From: Inquilinus limosus DSM 16000
GTDB lineage: Bacteria; Pseudomonadota; Alphaproteobacteria; DSM-16000; Inquilinaceae
Length of the DNA stretch: 64,000 nt
Reading direction: 5' to 3'
Assembly: GCF_000423185.1 (NCBI RefSeq)
Contig: NZ_AUHM01000002.1
Span: 1-64,000 of the forward strand
Below the pieces are notes generated by a model. The model had not been told where the DNA came from, searched no databases, and saw only the letters and a list, made by a program, of their open reading frames with translations. Within the stretch, counting starts at the first letter, position 1. Each line of letters starts with the position of its first letter. This document shows, in pieces, positions 55,415 through 63,732 of this stretch. The translations under genes and the position numbers were made by a program.

Positions 55415-55744
55415 CTACGGCGTCGCCAGGGGCGCATGCGGCGCGGAGACGAGGCGGAGGAAGATGCGGTCCTCGCGCCGGATGAAGCGTTCGCGCCGGG
55501 CGAAATCGTAGTTCTCGCGGCCGAGCGGGTCGTCGCGCAGCCGCGCCCGATACGCCTCGTAGGCGGCGAGATCGCCGATGTTGTAGAGGCCGTAGGCGGT
55601 GGTCGCCGACCCCTCATGCGGCGCGTAGTAGCCGATCAGGTCGGCGCCGCAGCGCGGGATGGCCTGGCCCCAGTTGCGGGCGTAGTGCTCGAACGCGTCG
55701 ACGCGATAGGGGTCGATCTCGTAGCGGATGAAGCAGGTCAGCAT
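55415..55744 (-). CDS. NIPSNAP family protein
   Basis: 109 residues forming a ferredoxin-like dimeric alpha/beta barrel. The opening LTCFIRYEIDPYRVDAFEHY and the block RCGADLIGYYAPHEGSATTA are characteristic, as is the late LRDDPLGRENYDFARRERFI. Function of bacterial members is unknown. It stands alone and converges with the membrane-protein gene. Confidence 0.85.
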   Translation of the reverse strand: MLTCFIRYEIDPYRVDAFEHYARNWGQAIPRCGADLIGYYAPHEGSATTAYGLYNIGDLAAYEAYRARLRDDPLGRENYDFARRERFIRREDRIFLRLVSAPHAPLATP

Positions 55745-55836
55745 TCGCCGGGCTCCTGGGTTGCGGTCCCGTCAGCCTAGGCGATGCGGCGGCGGGGCGG
55801 GCGCGCCGACGCTTCGAGGACGGTCGAAGCGTCGGG

Positions 55837-56433
55837 TCACGCCAGCATCGGCCACAGCGTCGCCGCCAGCAGCAGGCCCATGGCGATGTTGAACCATCTC
55901 AGCCGGGCCGGATCGGCCAGCCAGCCCCGGAGCGCCGTGCCGAAGCCGGCCCAGGCCAGGATGCTGGGCAGGTTGACCAGGGCGAAGGCGGCGGCGACCA
56001 GCAGCGCCGAGAGGAACGGCGCCTGCGGGCTGGCGTAGACCGCCATGGTTGTCACCGCCACCGCCCAGGCCTTCGGGTTGACCCATTGGAAGGCGGCCGA
56101 TTCCCAGACGGTCAGCGGCCGCGCGCCGGCCGCGCCGCCCTGGCCGATCGAGCGCGAGCGGCCGATCCGCCAGGCGAGGTAGAGGAGCCAGGCGGCGCCG
56201 GCGGCCTGCAGCCCGGCATGCAGCGCCGGCCAGGCGGCCAGCGCGGCGCCGAGCCCGAGGCCGACGGCGAGCAGCAGCGCGGTGAAGCCGAGGGTGATGC
56301 CGAGCACCTGCGGCAGGGTGCGCCGCAGGCCGAAATTGGCGCCGGAGGCCAGCAGCATCAGGTTGCTGGGCCCCGGCGTGATCGAGGTCACGAAGGCGTA
56401 GAGGCACAGCGCCAGCAGCGCATCGAAGGGCAT
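55837..56433 (-). CDS. LysE/RhtB family exporter
   Basis: 198 residues with six membrane segments. The family signature SITPGPSNLMLLASGANFGL is at about 17-36, and FQWVNPKAWAVAVTTMAVYA is in the middle. Such proteins export amino acids or their analogues. The ATG at 56433 follows a gap of 80 bases holding the palindrome GGTCCGGAATCCGGACC, also found before the HxlR gene, so it probably belongs to the same regulon. Substrate unknown. Confidence 0.9.
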   Translation of the reverse strand: MPFDALLALCLYAFVTSITPGPSNLMLLASGANFGLRRTLPQVLGITLGFTALLLAVGLGLGAALAAWPALHAGLQAAGAAWLLYLAWRIGRSRSIGQGGAAGARPLTVWESAAFQWVNPKAWAVAVTTMAVYASPQAPFLSALLVAAAFALVNLPSILAWAGFGTALRGWLADPARLRWFNIAMGLLLAATLWPMLA

Positions 56434-56495
56434 GGGTCCGCTCCCGTCATCCGTCGTCGGGAGGCCGACGATGGCGTGGGAGCGGGTGCGCGTGG

Positions 56496-56512
56496 GGTCC
56501 GGAATCCGGACC
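56496..56512. promoter_or_regulatory. Palindrome upstream of the LysE gene, probable HxlR operator
   Basis: GGTCCGGAATCCGGACC is a perfect 17-base palindrome around a central A/T, 63-79 bases before the LysE-family start and just past the DUF488 stop. An identical core lies at 57617-57633 before the HxlR gene. Confidence 0.75.
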
Positions 56513-56513
56513 G

Positions 56514-56900
56514 TCAGCCGAGGGCGGCGCCGCGTTCCTGCAGCAGGGCGCGGAGCACGGAGCGGTGGCAGCGCCCCTCCTCTGCGCAGTAGCAGCCGAG
56601 CGAGAAGTCGGCGCCGTGCGACAGGGCGGCCAGCAGGTCGAGGGTGCGGCGCGGCGCCGGCCGGTCCATCTCGGCCCGAAAGGCACGGGCGAAGGCGGCC
56701 CATTCCGCCTCGGTCCGCGCCGCCCTGCCCTGCGCCAGCAATTCGGGGCTGGGCGCGAGCTCCGGATACCAGACGTCGAACCAGTCGTCGGCGGCATAGC
56801 GCGCCTTCGGCACGCCGCGCGGCAGGCGCCGCACCGTGCCGATCCGCGTGCCCTCCCCCGGATGGCGCGGGCTGCCGAGCCGGACGATCCTGAGCGTCAT
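56514..56900 (-). CDS. DUF488 family protein
   Basis: 128 residues. IVRLGSPRHPGEGTRIGTVR, then YAADDWFDVWYPELAPSPEL and the cysteine block GCYCAEEGRCHRSVLRALL near the C-terminus are the hallmarks of the short DUF488 (YeaO-like) group. Function is not established. Its ATG overlaps the stop of the HxlR gene by four bases, so it is made from the same transcript. Confidence 0.87.
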   Translation of the reverse strand: MTLRIVRLGSPRHPGEGTRIGTVRRLPRGVPKARYAADDWFDVWYPELAPSPELLAQGRAARTEAEWAAFARAFRAEMDRPAPRRTLDLLAALSHGADFSLGCYCAEEGRCHRSVLRALLQERGAALG

Positions 56901-57583
56901 GCTTCAAGCTCCGCCGAGGCGGGCACCGCGGGCCCGATGCCGGCCAGCTGGTAGCGGAGGAACCAGCCCGGGAAGGCGCGGGCCAGCGCCCGCGGCCCCT
57001 CGACCGCCAGGCCCAGACGCTGCGCCCCGGCGAAACCGCGATCGCCGCGCCACCACGCCACCAGGGCGGGCAGCGTCCCGTGCACGCGCAGCGGCTCGGG
57101 GAAGCCCGGATTGTGCGTGCACAGCGAGGCCTCCGCCGGCGTCAGCAGCAGGAAGCGGGGCCGGTGGCCGCGGATCTCAAAGCGCACCACCAGCGGGTCG
57201 CGCGGCAGCGCGCCGAAATCGACGCGGCGCCGAAGGTCGACCAGCACGGGCTCGAGGTCGAGATCCTCCGCCTCCGCCCGCCGCGGCAGCCAGCGCTGGC
57301 CCCAGCTGCCGAGCGCGCCGACCAGCCCCGCCAGCTCGCGCCCCGCCTCGGTCAGGACGTATTCCGGGCCGTGTTCGCCCTCGACACGCTCGACCGCGCC
57401 GATGGCGGCGAGCTCCTGCAGCCGTTCCGACAGCATGGTGCGCGAGATCCGCGGGATGCCGCGGCGGATGTCGTTGAAGCGCCGGCTGCCGCACAGCAGC
57501 TCGCGCACCACCAGCAGCGTCCAGCGGCCGCCCAGCACCTCATGGGCGCGCGCCACCGCGCAGAACTGACCGTATCCCGCCAT
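56897..57583 (-). CDS. HxlR-type winged-helix regulator
   Basis: 228 residues from the ATG at 57583 (a GTG two codons earlier is possible). The HxlR core is ARAHEVLGGRWTLLVVRELL, FNDIRRGIPRISRTMLSERL and LQELAAIGAVERV, with a Tyr/Thr wing (EYVLTEAGRELAGL). A C-terminal extension of about 120 residues resembles a SCP2-like ligand domain. HxlR proteins answer to reactive carbonyls, drugs or phenolics. A 19-base palindrome 33 bases upstream is its likely operator; a second copy precedes the LysE exporter. Confidence 0.9.
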   Translation of the reverse strand: MAGYGQFCAVARAHEVLGGRWTLLVVRELLCGSRRFNDIRRGIPRISRTMLSERLQELAAIGAVERVEGEHGPEYVLTEAGRELAGLVGALGSWGQRWLPRRAEAEDLDLEPVLVDLRRRVDFGALPRDPLVVRFEIRGHRPRFLLLTPAEASLCTHNPGFPEPLRVHGTLPALVAWWRGDRGFAGAQRLGLAVEGPRALARAFPGWFLRYQLAGIGPAVPASAELEA

Positions 57584-57615
57584 GGCCACACGCTAGCACG
57601 GCGCGCCGGCCCGGG

Positions 57616-57634
57616 CGGTCCGGAATCCGGACCG
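57616..57634. promoter_or_regulatory. Palindrome upstream of the HxlR gene, probable operator
   Basis: CGGTCCGGA-A-TCCGGACCG is a perfect 19-base inverted repeat, 33-51 bases before the HxlR start and 59 bases before the divergent DUF4112 gene. Its 17-base core recurs at 56496. Confidence 0.8.
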
Positions 57635-57692
57635 CTCGACAAGCGCTGGCGGCGCCCCCATCTGATCCCGGCCGACCATCCGGGGATCCGCC

Positions 57693-58043
57693 TTGGACCA
57701 CGCCGCCGAACTGGACCGACTGGACCGCCTCGCCACGCTGCTGGATTCGCGCTGGCGCCTGCCGCTGCTGGGCTGGCGCTTCGGCCTCGATTCCGTGATC
57801 GGGCTGGTGCCGGGGCTGGGCGACGCCGCCGGCGGGCTCGCCTCCGCCTATCTGATCCTGCAGGCCCGGCGGCTCGGCGCGCCGAACCGGGTGCTGGCGA
57901 TGATGGCCGGCAATGTCGCGCTCGACATCGCCCTCGGCAGCGTCCCGGTTCTGGGCGACCTGCTCGACCTCGGGCTCAAGGCCAACCGCCGCAACGCGCG
58001 GCTGCTGCGGCGGCATTTCGCGCGGCAGGCCGTGCCGGCGTGA
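57693..58043 (+). CDS. DUF4112 family membrane protein
   Basis: 116 residues, probably starting at the TTG at 57693. LDRLATLLDSRWRLPLLGWR, FGLDSVIGLVPGLGDAAGGL and NVALDIALGSVPVLGDLLDL, ending KANRRNARLLRRH, match the DUF4112 pattern: two membrane segments with repeated GLVPGLGD-like turns. Function unknown. It is divergent from the HxlR gene. Confidence 0.82.
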   Translation: MDHAAELDRLDRLATLLDSRWRLPLLGWRFGLDSVIGLVPGLGDAAGGLASAYLILQARRLGAPNRVLAMMAGNVALDIALGSVPVLGDLLDLGLKANRRNARLLRRHFARQAVPA

Positions 58044-58078
58044 CGGTGCTCAATCCCTGGGGATGAGCGTCATCACCG

Positions 58079-58657
58079 TCAGGGAATCAGCCAGCTCGCC
58101 TGCAGACCGCCGCCGGTCCAGTCGAACGCGGCACGGCGGTCGGCGCCGGGGACGAGGCGGACCCAGTCGATGCGGTCGACCGTCAGCACGATCGCCGCGA
58201 AGTTCTCCCGCCCCTCCTCCGTCCAGCCCGTCGAGGGCGGCGGCAGGGCCGGGTCGGCGATCGGGGTGCCGGGCGGGCCGGGCATCCGGTAGGCGGCGCG
58301 GACCGGGCCCGGCGTCGCCGTCCAGGCGGCGTCGAGCTCCGGGCCGGGCGGCAGCATCTCCGCCCGGCCTTCGGCCCGCACCTGCACCTCTTCCCCCGGA
58401 TCGTAGAGCAGCAGCGCCGCGGCGGGGTCGGCGCGGATCTCGGCCACCTTCACCGAGCGGAGATCGGTGTGGATCTCGAGCCGCCGCGCCGCCGGGTCGA
58501 CCGAACGCAGGATCACCGTGCGCAGCGCCGGCCCGCCCCGGCCGTTGAGGGTGGCGAGCGCGACCCGGCCGAGGGTGCGGCGGCGCGCGCCCGCGGCGCG
58601 ATCGAGCCGGTCCCAGGCGTCGGCCAGCGCCGCGGCGAGGTCGTCGTCCGCCGGCAT
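58079..58657 (-). CDS. Pyridoxamine 5'-phosphate oxidase-like flavin-binding protein
   Basis: 192 residues. The split-barrel pattern is RRTLGRVALATLNGRGGPAL followed by RTVILRSVDPAARRLEIHTD, VKVAEIRADPAAALLLYDPG and VQVRAEGRAEML. The C-terminal REGRENFAAIVLTVDRIDWVRL-like segment is typical of the Alr4036-type branch rather than of PdxH. It probably binds FMN. Its start overlaps the FAH gene's stop by one base (TGATG), so the two are coupled. Substrate unknown. Confidence 0.83.
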   Translation of the reverse strand: MPADDDLAAALADAWDRLDRAAGARRRTLGRVALATLNGRGGPALRTVILRSVDPAARRLEIHTDLRSVKVAEIRADPAAALLLYDPGEEVQVRAEGRAEMLPPGPELDAAWTATPGPVRAAYRMPGPPGTPIADPALPPPSTGWTEEGRENFAAIVLTVDRIDWVRLVPGADRRAAFDWTGGGLQASWLIP

Positions 58658-59343
58658 CAGCGGTAGGTCACCGCGAGGTCGCCGACGCCGTCGACATGGC
58701 CTTCCAGCCGGTCGCCGGGCTTGACCGGGCCGACGCCGTCCGGCGTGCCGGTCATGATCAGGTCGCCGGGGCGCAGCGCCACGAGGCGGGACAGATGCGC
58801 GATGATCTCCGGCACCGGCCAGATCTGGTCGGCCAGGTCGCCGGACTGGCGGGTCTCGCCATTGACCTTCAGCCAGATCGCGCCCTTCGCCGGGTGCCCG
58901 ATCTCCGCCGCCGGACGCAGGGGCGACAGCGGCGCCGACTGGTCGAAGGACTTGGCCATGGTCCAGGGCCGGGCAGTCTTCTTGGCCTCGGCCTGGAGGT
59001 CGCGGCGGGTCATGTCGAGCCCGACGCCGTAGCCCCAGACATGACCGAGCGCGCGCTCCGCGGCGATGTCGGTGCCGCCGGCGCCGATCGCCACCACCAG
59101 CTCGATCTCGTGATGCAGGTCCTTGGTCGCCGGCGGATAGGGAATCTCGCTGCCGCCCGGCACCACCGCATCGGCCCATTTGGCGAAGAAGAAGGGCGGC
59201 TCCCGATCCGGGTCGTGGCCCATCTCGCGGGCATGGGCGGCGTAGTTGCGGCCAACGCAGAAGATGCGGCCGACGGGAAAGGTGGCGTCGCTGCCGAGCA
59301 CCGGGACGAGGGTCTGCGGCGGCGGCGTGATCACGGTCGACAT
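58657..59343 (-). CDS. Fumarylacetoacetate hydrolase (FAH) family protein
   Basis: 228 residues, close in size to fumarylpyruvate hydrolases and acylpyruvases. [31 protein letters not shown] (metal-binding Glu residues), [15 protein letters not shown] (Asp) and [20 protein letters not shown] are the conserved blocks. It hydrolyses a C-C bond in a 2,4-diketo acid or is an oxaloacetate decarboxylase-like member. It is first in the two-gene unit with the PNPOx-like gene. Confidence 0.9.
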   Translation of the reverse strand: MSTVITPPPQTLVPVLGSDATFPVGRIFCVGRNYAAHAREMGHDPDREPPFFFAKWADAVVPGGSEIPYPPATKDLHHEIELVVAIGAGGTDIAAERALGHVWGYGVGLDMTRRDLQAEAKKTARPWTMAKSFDQSAPLSPLRPAAEIGHPAKGAIWLKVNGETRQSGDLADQIWPVPEIIAHLSRLVALRPGDLIMTGTPDGVGPVKPGDRLEGHVDGVGDLAVTYR

Positions 59344-59443
59344 CGGAAAGCAGTCCTTCAGGGAGGCGATGGTCCGCGGCGAGGCTGCGCGGCCCGGCCG
59401 AGCTTGTCAAATCCCGATCCCGCCCGGCAGCATCATGCCGCCC

Positions 59444-59773
59444 ATGAGCTCGATTCTCGCCTTCATCCTCGCCGCCTTCGCCGAGATCGCCGGCTGCTTC
59501 GCCTTCTGGGCCTGGCTGCGGCTCGACCGCAGCGTCTGGTGGACGCTGCCGGGCACGACCAGCCTGATCCTCTTCGCCCTGGCCCTGACCCGGGTCGACG
59601 CCGCCTTCGCCGGCCGGGCCTACGCCGCCTATGGCGGCATCTACATCGCCGCCTCGCTGTTCTGGCTCTGGGCGGTGGAGGGCAGCCGGCCGGACCGCTT
59701 CGACCTGCTCGGCGCGGCCTTGTGCCTGGGCGGGGCGGGCGTGATCCTGTTCGGGCGCCGGCTCGCCGCGTGA
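59444..59773 (+). CDS. ynfA: YnfA/UPF0060 family small membrane protein
   Basis: 109 residues, the family's normal length, with four membrane helices. [39 protein letters not shown] and [20 protein letters not shown] are highly conserved blocks. YnfA of enterobacteria has been linked to small multidrug-resistance-type export. ATG 59435 would add three residues. Confidence 0.92.
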   Translation: MSSILAFILAAFAEIAGCFAFWAWLRLDRSVWWTLPGTTSLILFALALTRVDAAFAGRAYAAYGGIYIAASLFWLWAVEGSRPDRFDLLGAALCLGGAGVILFGRRLAA

Positions 59774-59837
59774 CCGCCCCGCTTCCGCCACGATGGCATC
59801 GGCATGCTGCGCCGACATGATGCGGACCGGGGGGTTC

Positions 59838-60446
59838 ATGCCATCGCTCTACGACATCAAGCCGCGGTTCCAGGCACTGCTGCGGCCGGCCGCTGCCCGG
59901 CTGGCGGAACGGGGCATCGGCGCCAACGCCGTGACCCTGACGGCGGCCGGCCTGTCGGTCCTGCTGGGCCTCGTGGTCGCCGCCACCGGCCGGCCCTGGC
60001 TGCTGCTGCTGTACCCGCCCTTCCTGCTGCTGCGCATGGCGCTGAACGCCGTCGACGGCATGCTCGCGCGCGAGTTCTTCCAACCCACGCCGCTCGGCGC
60101 CCTCTTGAACGAGGTCGGCGACATGGTGTCGGACGCGGCCCTCTACCTGCCGCTGGCACTGCTGCTGCCGGCCCCGCCCTGGCTGGTGGTGCTGATCGTG
60201 CTGCTGGCGATGATCGGCGAGGCCGCCGGCATCGCCGCGCGCACCATCGGCGCCGGGCGGCGCTATGACGGGCCCTTCGGCAAGTCCGACCGGGCGCTGG
60301 CCTTCTCCATCCTCGCCGTCGCCGCCTTCTTCCAGATGCTGGCCCCGCCGCTGTGGATGCCGCTGGTGCTGGCGACGCTGCTGCTGCTCTCGATCCTCAC
60401 CATCATGAACCGCATCCGCGCGGCGCTGGCGGAGATCGGGGCATGA
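59838..60446 (+). CDS. CDP-alcohol phosphatidyltransferase family protein
   Basis: 202 residues with about six membrane helices. The catalytic motif is DGMLAREFFQPTPLGALLNE followed by VGDMVSD: DGxxAR and the last Asp residues are present, but the third Asp of the usual DGx2ARx8Gx3Dx3D pattern is Asn (LLNEVGD). I believe this Asn is shared by a subgroup found beside cdsA-like and plsC-like genes. The ATG follows GGGGGGTTC. Its stop overlaps the cdsA start by four bases. The alcohol acceptor is unknown. Confidence 0.85.
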   Translation: MPSLYDIKPRFQALLRPAAARLAERGIGANAVTLTAAGLSVLLGLVVAATGRPWLLLLYPPFLLLRMALNAVDGMLAREFFQPTPLGALLNEVGDMVSDAALYLPLALLLPAPPWLVVLIVLLAMIGEAAGIAARTIGAGRRYDGPFGKSDRALAFSILAVAAFFQMLAPPLWMPLVLATLLLLSILTIMNRIRAALAEIGA

Positions 60447-61390
60447 CCATCGACTTGACCGTCAACCCGGCCGTCGCCTGGGCGCTCGGCGCCCTCATTG
60501 CCGTGCTGCTGGTGGCCGAGGCCGCCGTCCTGTTCCTGCGCCGCAGCCAGCCGCAGCGCGACTGGACCGAGCTGAAGCTGCGCATCCGGTCCTGGTGGGT
60601 GATCGTCATCGCCGGCGGCGTCGCCCTGGTGCTGAACCCGATCGCGGTGCTGGTGGTGCTGGCCGTGGTCAGCTACCTGGCGCTGAAGGAGTATCTGTCG
60701 GTGGTGCCGACGCGGCGGGCGGACCGGGCGGTGCTGCTGATCGCCTATCTGGCCATCCCGACGCAATGGTGGTGGATCGCCGAGGAGCAGTACGGCTTCT
60801 TCATCATCTGGGTGCCGGTCTACCTGTTCATGGTGGTGCCGGCGATGATGGTGCTGCGCGGCGAGGTCACCGGCTTCCTGCGCGCGCTGGGCACGCTGCA
60901 TTGGGGCCTGATGCTGTGCGTCTTCGCCATCGGCCATGTCGCCTATCTGTTCGTGCTGCCGGAGGAGGGCCAAGCCGGGCCGGGCGGCGCCGGGCTTCTG
61001 CTGCTGCTGCTGATCCTGACCCAGGGCAACGACGTGGCGCAGTATGTCTGGGGCCGGATCTTCGGCCGGCACAAGATCGCGCCTTCGGTCAGCCCGAACA
61101 AGACGGTGGAGGGCTTCGCCGGCGGCCTCGTCACCACCACGGTGATCGCCGGGCTGATCGGGCCGCTGCTGGCGCCGCTGTCGCTGCACATAGCCTTGGC
61201 GGCCGGCGCGCTGATGGCGGTCAGCGGCTTCTTCGGCGACCTGACGGTCTCCGCGGTCAAGCGCGACATCGGCATCAAGGACACCGGCACGCTGATCCCC
61301 GGCCATGGCGGCGTCCTGGACCGGATCGACAGCCTGATCTTCGCCGCGCCGCTGTTCTTCCACTTCATGCGGTACTTCTATTACTCATGA
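60443..61390 (+). CDS. Phosphatidate cytidylyltransferase (CdsA-like)
   Basis: 315 residues with eight or more membrane helices. The family signature SAVKRDIGIKDTGTLIPGHG with GVLDRIDS is complete near the C-terminus, and SPNKTVEGFAGGL is the second conserved block. It makes CDP-diacylglycerol from phosphatidate and CTP at the inner membrane. ATG overlaps the preceding phosphatidyltransferase stop, so it supplies that enzyme's donor. The long N-terminus and the clustering suggest a second, specialised CdsA besides the housekeeping one. Confidence 0.92.
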   Translation: MTIDLTVNPAVAWALGALIAVLLVAEAAVLFLRRSQPQRDWTELKLRIRSWWVIVIAGGVALVLNPIAVLVVLAVVSYLALKEYLSVVPTRRADRAVLLIAYLAIPTQWWWIAEEQYGFFIIWVPVYLFMVVPAMMVLRGEVTGFLRALGTLHWGLMLCVFAIGHVAYLFVLPEEGQAGPGGAGLLLLLLILTQGNDVAQYVWGRIFGRHKIAPSVSPNKTVEGFAGGLVTTTVIAGLIGPLLAPLSLHIALAAGALMAVSGFFGDLTVSAVKRDIGIKDTGTLIPGHGGVLDRIDSLIFAAPLFFHFMRYFYYS

Positions 61391-61416
61391 ACGACCACCA
61401 GCCTTCGTCTCAACAC

Positions 61417-61522
61417 CGTCATGGCGAGGCGCGCAGCGCCGTGGCCATCCAGGGGCCGGTGCGAGCTGCCCTGGATGGCCACGCCCCCCATTTGGACTCT
61501 GGGGCGGGGCTCGCCATGACGG
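61417..61522. repeat. Palindromic intergenic repeat, long copy
   Basis: Runs from CGTCATGGCGAG to CTCGCCATGACG, with inner arms CGTGGCCATCCAGGG and CCCTGGATGGCCACG. It fills most of the gap between the cdsA-like and acyltransferase genes. Confidence 0.8.
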
Positions 61523-61556
61523 GATCTGGCGTTTGTGCTGTGGCGTAGGCCCGGCC

Positions 61557-62192
61557 ATGTGGCGGCTGCTGTTCCACTGGCTTGTGACCAAGCCCCTGAT
61601 GCTGCTGTTCGTGGGGCTGCATGTGCGCAACCCCGAGCGGCTGCCGATGACCGGCCCTGCGATCATCGTCGCCAACCACAACAGCCATGCCGACACGGTG
61701 GCCCTGACCTCGTTGTTCCCGAGCCGGATCCTGCACAAGGTGCGGCCGGTGGCGGCGGCCGATTATTTCCTGCGCAGCCGGGCGATGGCCTGGTTCTCGC
61801 TGAACTGCATGGGCATACTGCCCTTCGACCGCCATGCGCGGGAGCGCGGCGAGGACCCGCTGACCGGCTGCGTCGAGGCGCTGGACCAGGGCTGCATCCT
61901 GATCCTGTTCCCGGAGGGGTCGCGCGGCGAGCCGGAGAAGCTGCAGCGCTTCAAGAAGGGCATCTGCCACCTGGCGCGGCGGCGGCCGCAGGTGCCGATC
62001 GTGCCGGTCTATCTGCACGGGCTGGGCAAGGTGCTGCCGCGCGGCGCCTTCCTGCCGGTGCCGTTCTTCTGCGACGCCTTTGTCGGCCCGCCGCTGGCCG
62101 ACCGGCCGGAGGACACCGACGCCTTTGTCGAGGCGCTGGAAGGGGCGATGGCCAAGCTGATCGAGGGCACGAGGTTCCCGGAATGGGATTGA
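61557..62192 (+). CDS. PlsC-like lysophospholipid acyltransferase
   Basis: 211 residues from ATG 61557. A membrane anchor (FHWLVTKPLMLLFVGLHV) precedes the acyltransferase motifs: NHNSHAD (His-x4-Asp), ILPFDRH, and FPEGSRGEPEKLQRFKKG. It should acylate lysophosphatidate or a related lipid and so completes a local pathway with the cdsA-like and phosphatidyltransferase genes. It overlaps the next gene by ten bases. Confidence 0.9.
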   Translation: MWRLLFHWLVTKPLMLLFVGLHVRNPERLPMTGPAIIVANHNSHADTVALTSLFPSRILHKVRPVAAADYFLRSRAMAWFSLNCMGILPFDRHARERGEDPLTGCVEALDQGCILILFPEGSRGEPEKLQRFKKGICHLARRRPQVPIVPVYLHGLGKVLPRGAFLPVPFFCDAFVGPPLADRPEDTDAFVEALEGAMAKLIEGTRFPEWD

Positions 62193-62752
62193 CCCTCCTC
62201 GCCTTCCTCTGGGGCGTGGCCGAGGCCAGCCTGTTCTTCGTCGTGCCGGACGTGCCGGTGTCGCTGATCGCCCTGGCCCGCGGCTGGCAGGCGGGGCTGC
62301 GCGCCGCCGTCGCCGCCGCGGCCGGGGCGGCGGTGGGCGGCGCCGCGCTGGCGGTCTTCGCCACCTATGCGCCGGAGACCGCGCTGGCCATGGTCGAGGC
62401 GGTGCCCGCGATCTCGCCCGCCATGATCGAGCGGCTGCAGGGGTTGATGGCCGGCGCCGGATCCGCCGCCGGCCTCGCCGGCGTGCTGATCCTGGCCAGC
62501 CTGACCGGCGTCCCCTTCAAGATCGCCGCGGCCAGCGCGCCGGCCCTGGGCATCCCGGCCTGGGAGCTGGCGCTGCTGACGCCGCTGGTGCGGCTGCCGC
62601 GTTTCGTCGCACTGGCTGCGGCCGGAGCGGCTCTGCACGCGCTGACGCCCGCCCTGCCCCGCCGGATTCAGCCGGTCCGGGTGCGGCTGTTGCTGGCGGC
62701 GCTGGGCTGGTCTGCATTCTACGGGGGCTACTGGTCCAAGGTCGGGGGCTGA
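62183..62752 (+). CDS. Unrecognised integral membrane protein of the phospholipid cassette
   Basis: 189 residues with four or five hydrophobic segments (LLAFLWGVAEASLFFVVPDV, AAVAAAAGAAVGGAALAVFA, GLAGVLILASLTGVPFKIAA, FVALAAAGAALHAL). The order GVAEASLFFVVPDV and LTGVPFKIAA recalls the YqaA/DedA SNARE-associated membrane family, though the match is loose. It overlaps the acyltransferase gene by ten bases and so is co-translated with it; a role in lipid handling is plausible. Confidence 0.65.
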   Translation: MGLTLLAFLWGVAEASLFFVVPDVPVSLIALARGWQAGLRAAVAAAAGAAVGGAALAVFATYAPETALAMVEAVPAISPAMIERLQGLMAGAGSAAGLAGVLILASLTGVPFKIAAASAPALGIPAWELALLTPLVRLPRFVALAAAGAALHALTPALPRRIQPVRVRLLLAALGWSAFYGGYWSKVGG

Positions 62753-62850
62753 CGCCGCGCCCCCGCCGCCCTATCTGTGGGACAACACATCTGACATAAT
62801 GCAGACGGCAGCCGCGGGACCCGGCTCAGCCGGCCCCACTGGAGAGAGTC

Positions 62851-63096
62851 ATGGACCTGTCGCGCACCGAAGGCCGCGCGAAGAGCGCCGCAGCGGTTTC
62901 GAAGACCCCGTCCGACCTGCAGTCGCTGCTGACCGTCGGCGGCATCTCCCTGGCCGGGCTGGGCGCCAGCCTGCTGGCCCTGTTCGGCCCCTCGGGCAGC
63001 GACCTCTCCGTCGCCCTCACCATCGTCACCGTGGCCGGCGGCCTGGCCGTGGTCGGCGCCGGCTTCGCGATCGCGGCATTCGTCGCCCGGCGGTAG
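62851..63096 (+). CDS. Small hypothetical protein with two membrane helices
   Basis: 81 residues. About 25 soluble residues (TEGRAKSAAAVSKTPSDLQS) are followed by two hydrophobic helices (ISLAGLGASLLALFG and VALTIVTVAGGLAVVGAGFA) with a short GPSGSD turn, ending ARR. A good GGAGAGAGTC ribosome site precedes the ATG. Family not recognised. Confidence 0.6.
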   Translation: MDLSRTEGRAKSAAAVSKTPSDLQSLLTVGGISLAGLGASLLALFGPSGSDLSVALTIVTVAGGLAVVGAGFAIAAFVARR

Positions 63097-63128
63097 GCCG
63101 GTATGGCCGGCTGTCCAATGACTTGAAC

Positions 63129-63213
63129 CGTCATGGCGAGGCGCGGAGCGCCGTGGCCATCCACGGGGCCGGTGCCGCTGGATGGCCACGCCCCTGCGGG
63201 GCTCGCCATGACG
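63129..63213. repeat. Palindromic intergenic repeat, copy 4
   Basis: Runs from CGTCATGGCGAGGCG to GGGCTCGCCATGACG with CGTGGCCATCCA / TGGATGGCCACG inside. It lies between the convergent small-protein and haemoglobin genes. Confidence 0.8.
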
Positions 63214-63238
63214 GTTGTCGTTTCTGCCGCCGCCGGCC

Positions 63239-63661
63239 TCAGCCCGCGCGGCGTGCCGGGCCGTCCGGCAGAATCCCCCGTTGGAACATCACGCCGAGGC
63301 GCAGGCTCTCGGCGATCTTCTCCGCCCGTTCGATGAAGCGCGCCGCCGCCCGCGGCGGGCAGACCTCGCGCGCCGTGGCGCGGAACAGCTCCAGCCAATG
63401 GGCGAAATGCTCCGGCCGCAGCGCGTCGACCGCGGCATGAGCCTGCATCGGCCGCCCCTGGTAGCGGGCGCTGCGCAGCATCACCGACGACCAGAAATCG
63501 CACATCTTGGCGAGGTGCGGGCCCCAATCGGCGCCGATCACGCCGGCGAAGATGGATCCGAGCACCGCGTCCTCGCGCACGCGGCCGTAGAAGGCGTGGA
63601 CCAGGGTCCTGATCATCGCCTCGTCGATCGGCTCGATGGGGTCGGCGTCCGTCATATCCAT
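63239..63661 (-). CDS. Group III truncated haemoglobin
   Basis: 140 residues from ATG 63661 (63655 is also possible). VHAFYGRVREDAVLGSIFAG is the N-terminal B-helix region with Tyr25, then HLAKMCDFWSSVMLRSARYQ and, around the proximal histidine (probably His75 in QAHAAVDAL), RPEHFAHWLELFRATAREVC. These are the group III features. Such globins bind O2 or NO and relate to nitrosative or low-oxygen stress. It stands alone between two palindromic repeats. Confidence 0.9.
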   Translation of the reverse strand: MDMTDADPIEPIDEAMIRTLVHAFYGRVREDAVLGSIFAGVIGADWGPHLAKMCDFWSSVMLRSARYQGRPMQAHAAVDALRPEHFAHWLELFRATAREVCPPRAAARFIERAEKIAESLRLGVMFQRGILPDGPARRAG

Positions 63662-63732
63662 GCGGATATATGGCCTGGCTGCGGTGCGCAACACCAGAGA
63701 CGGATCGCCGCGGTCGAAGGGTCACCCCAGGT

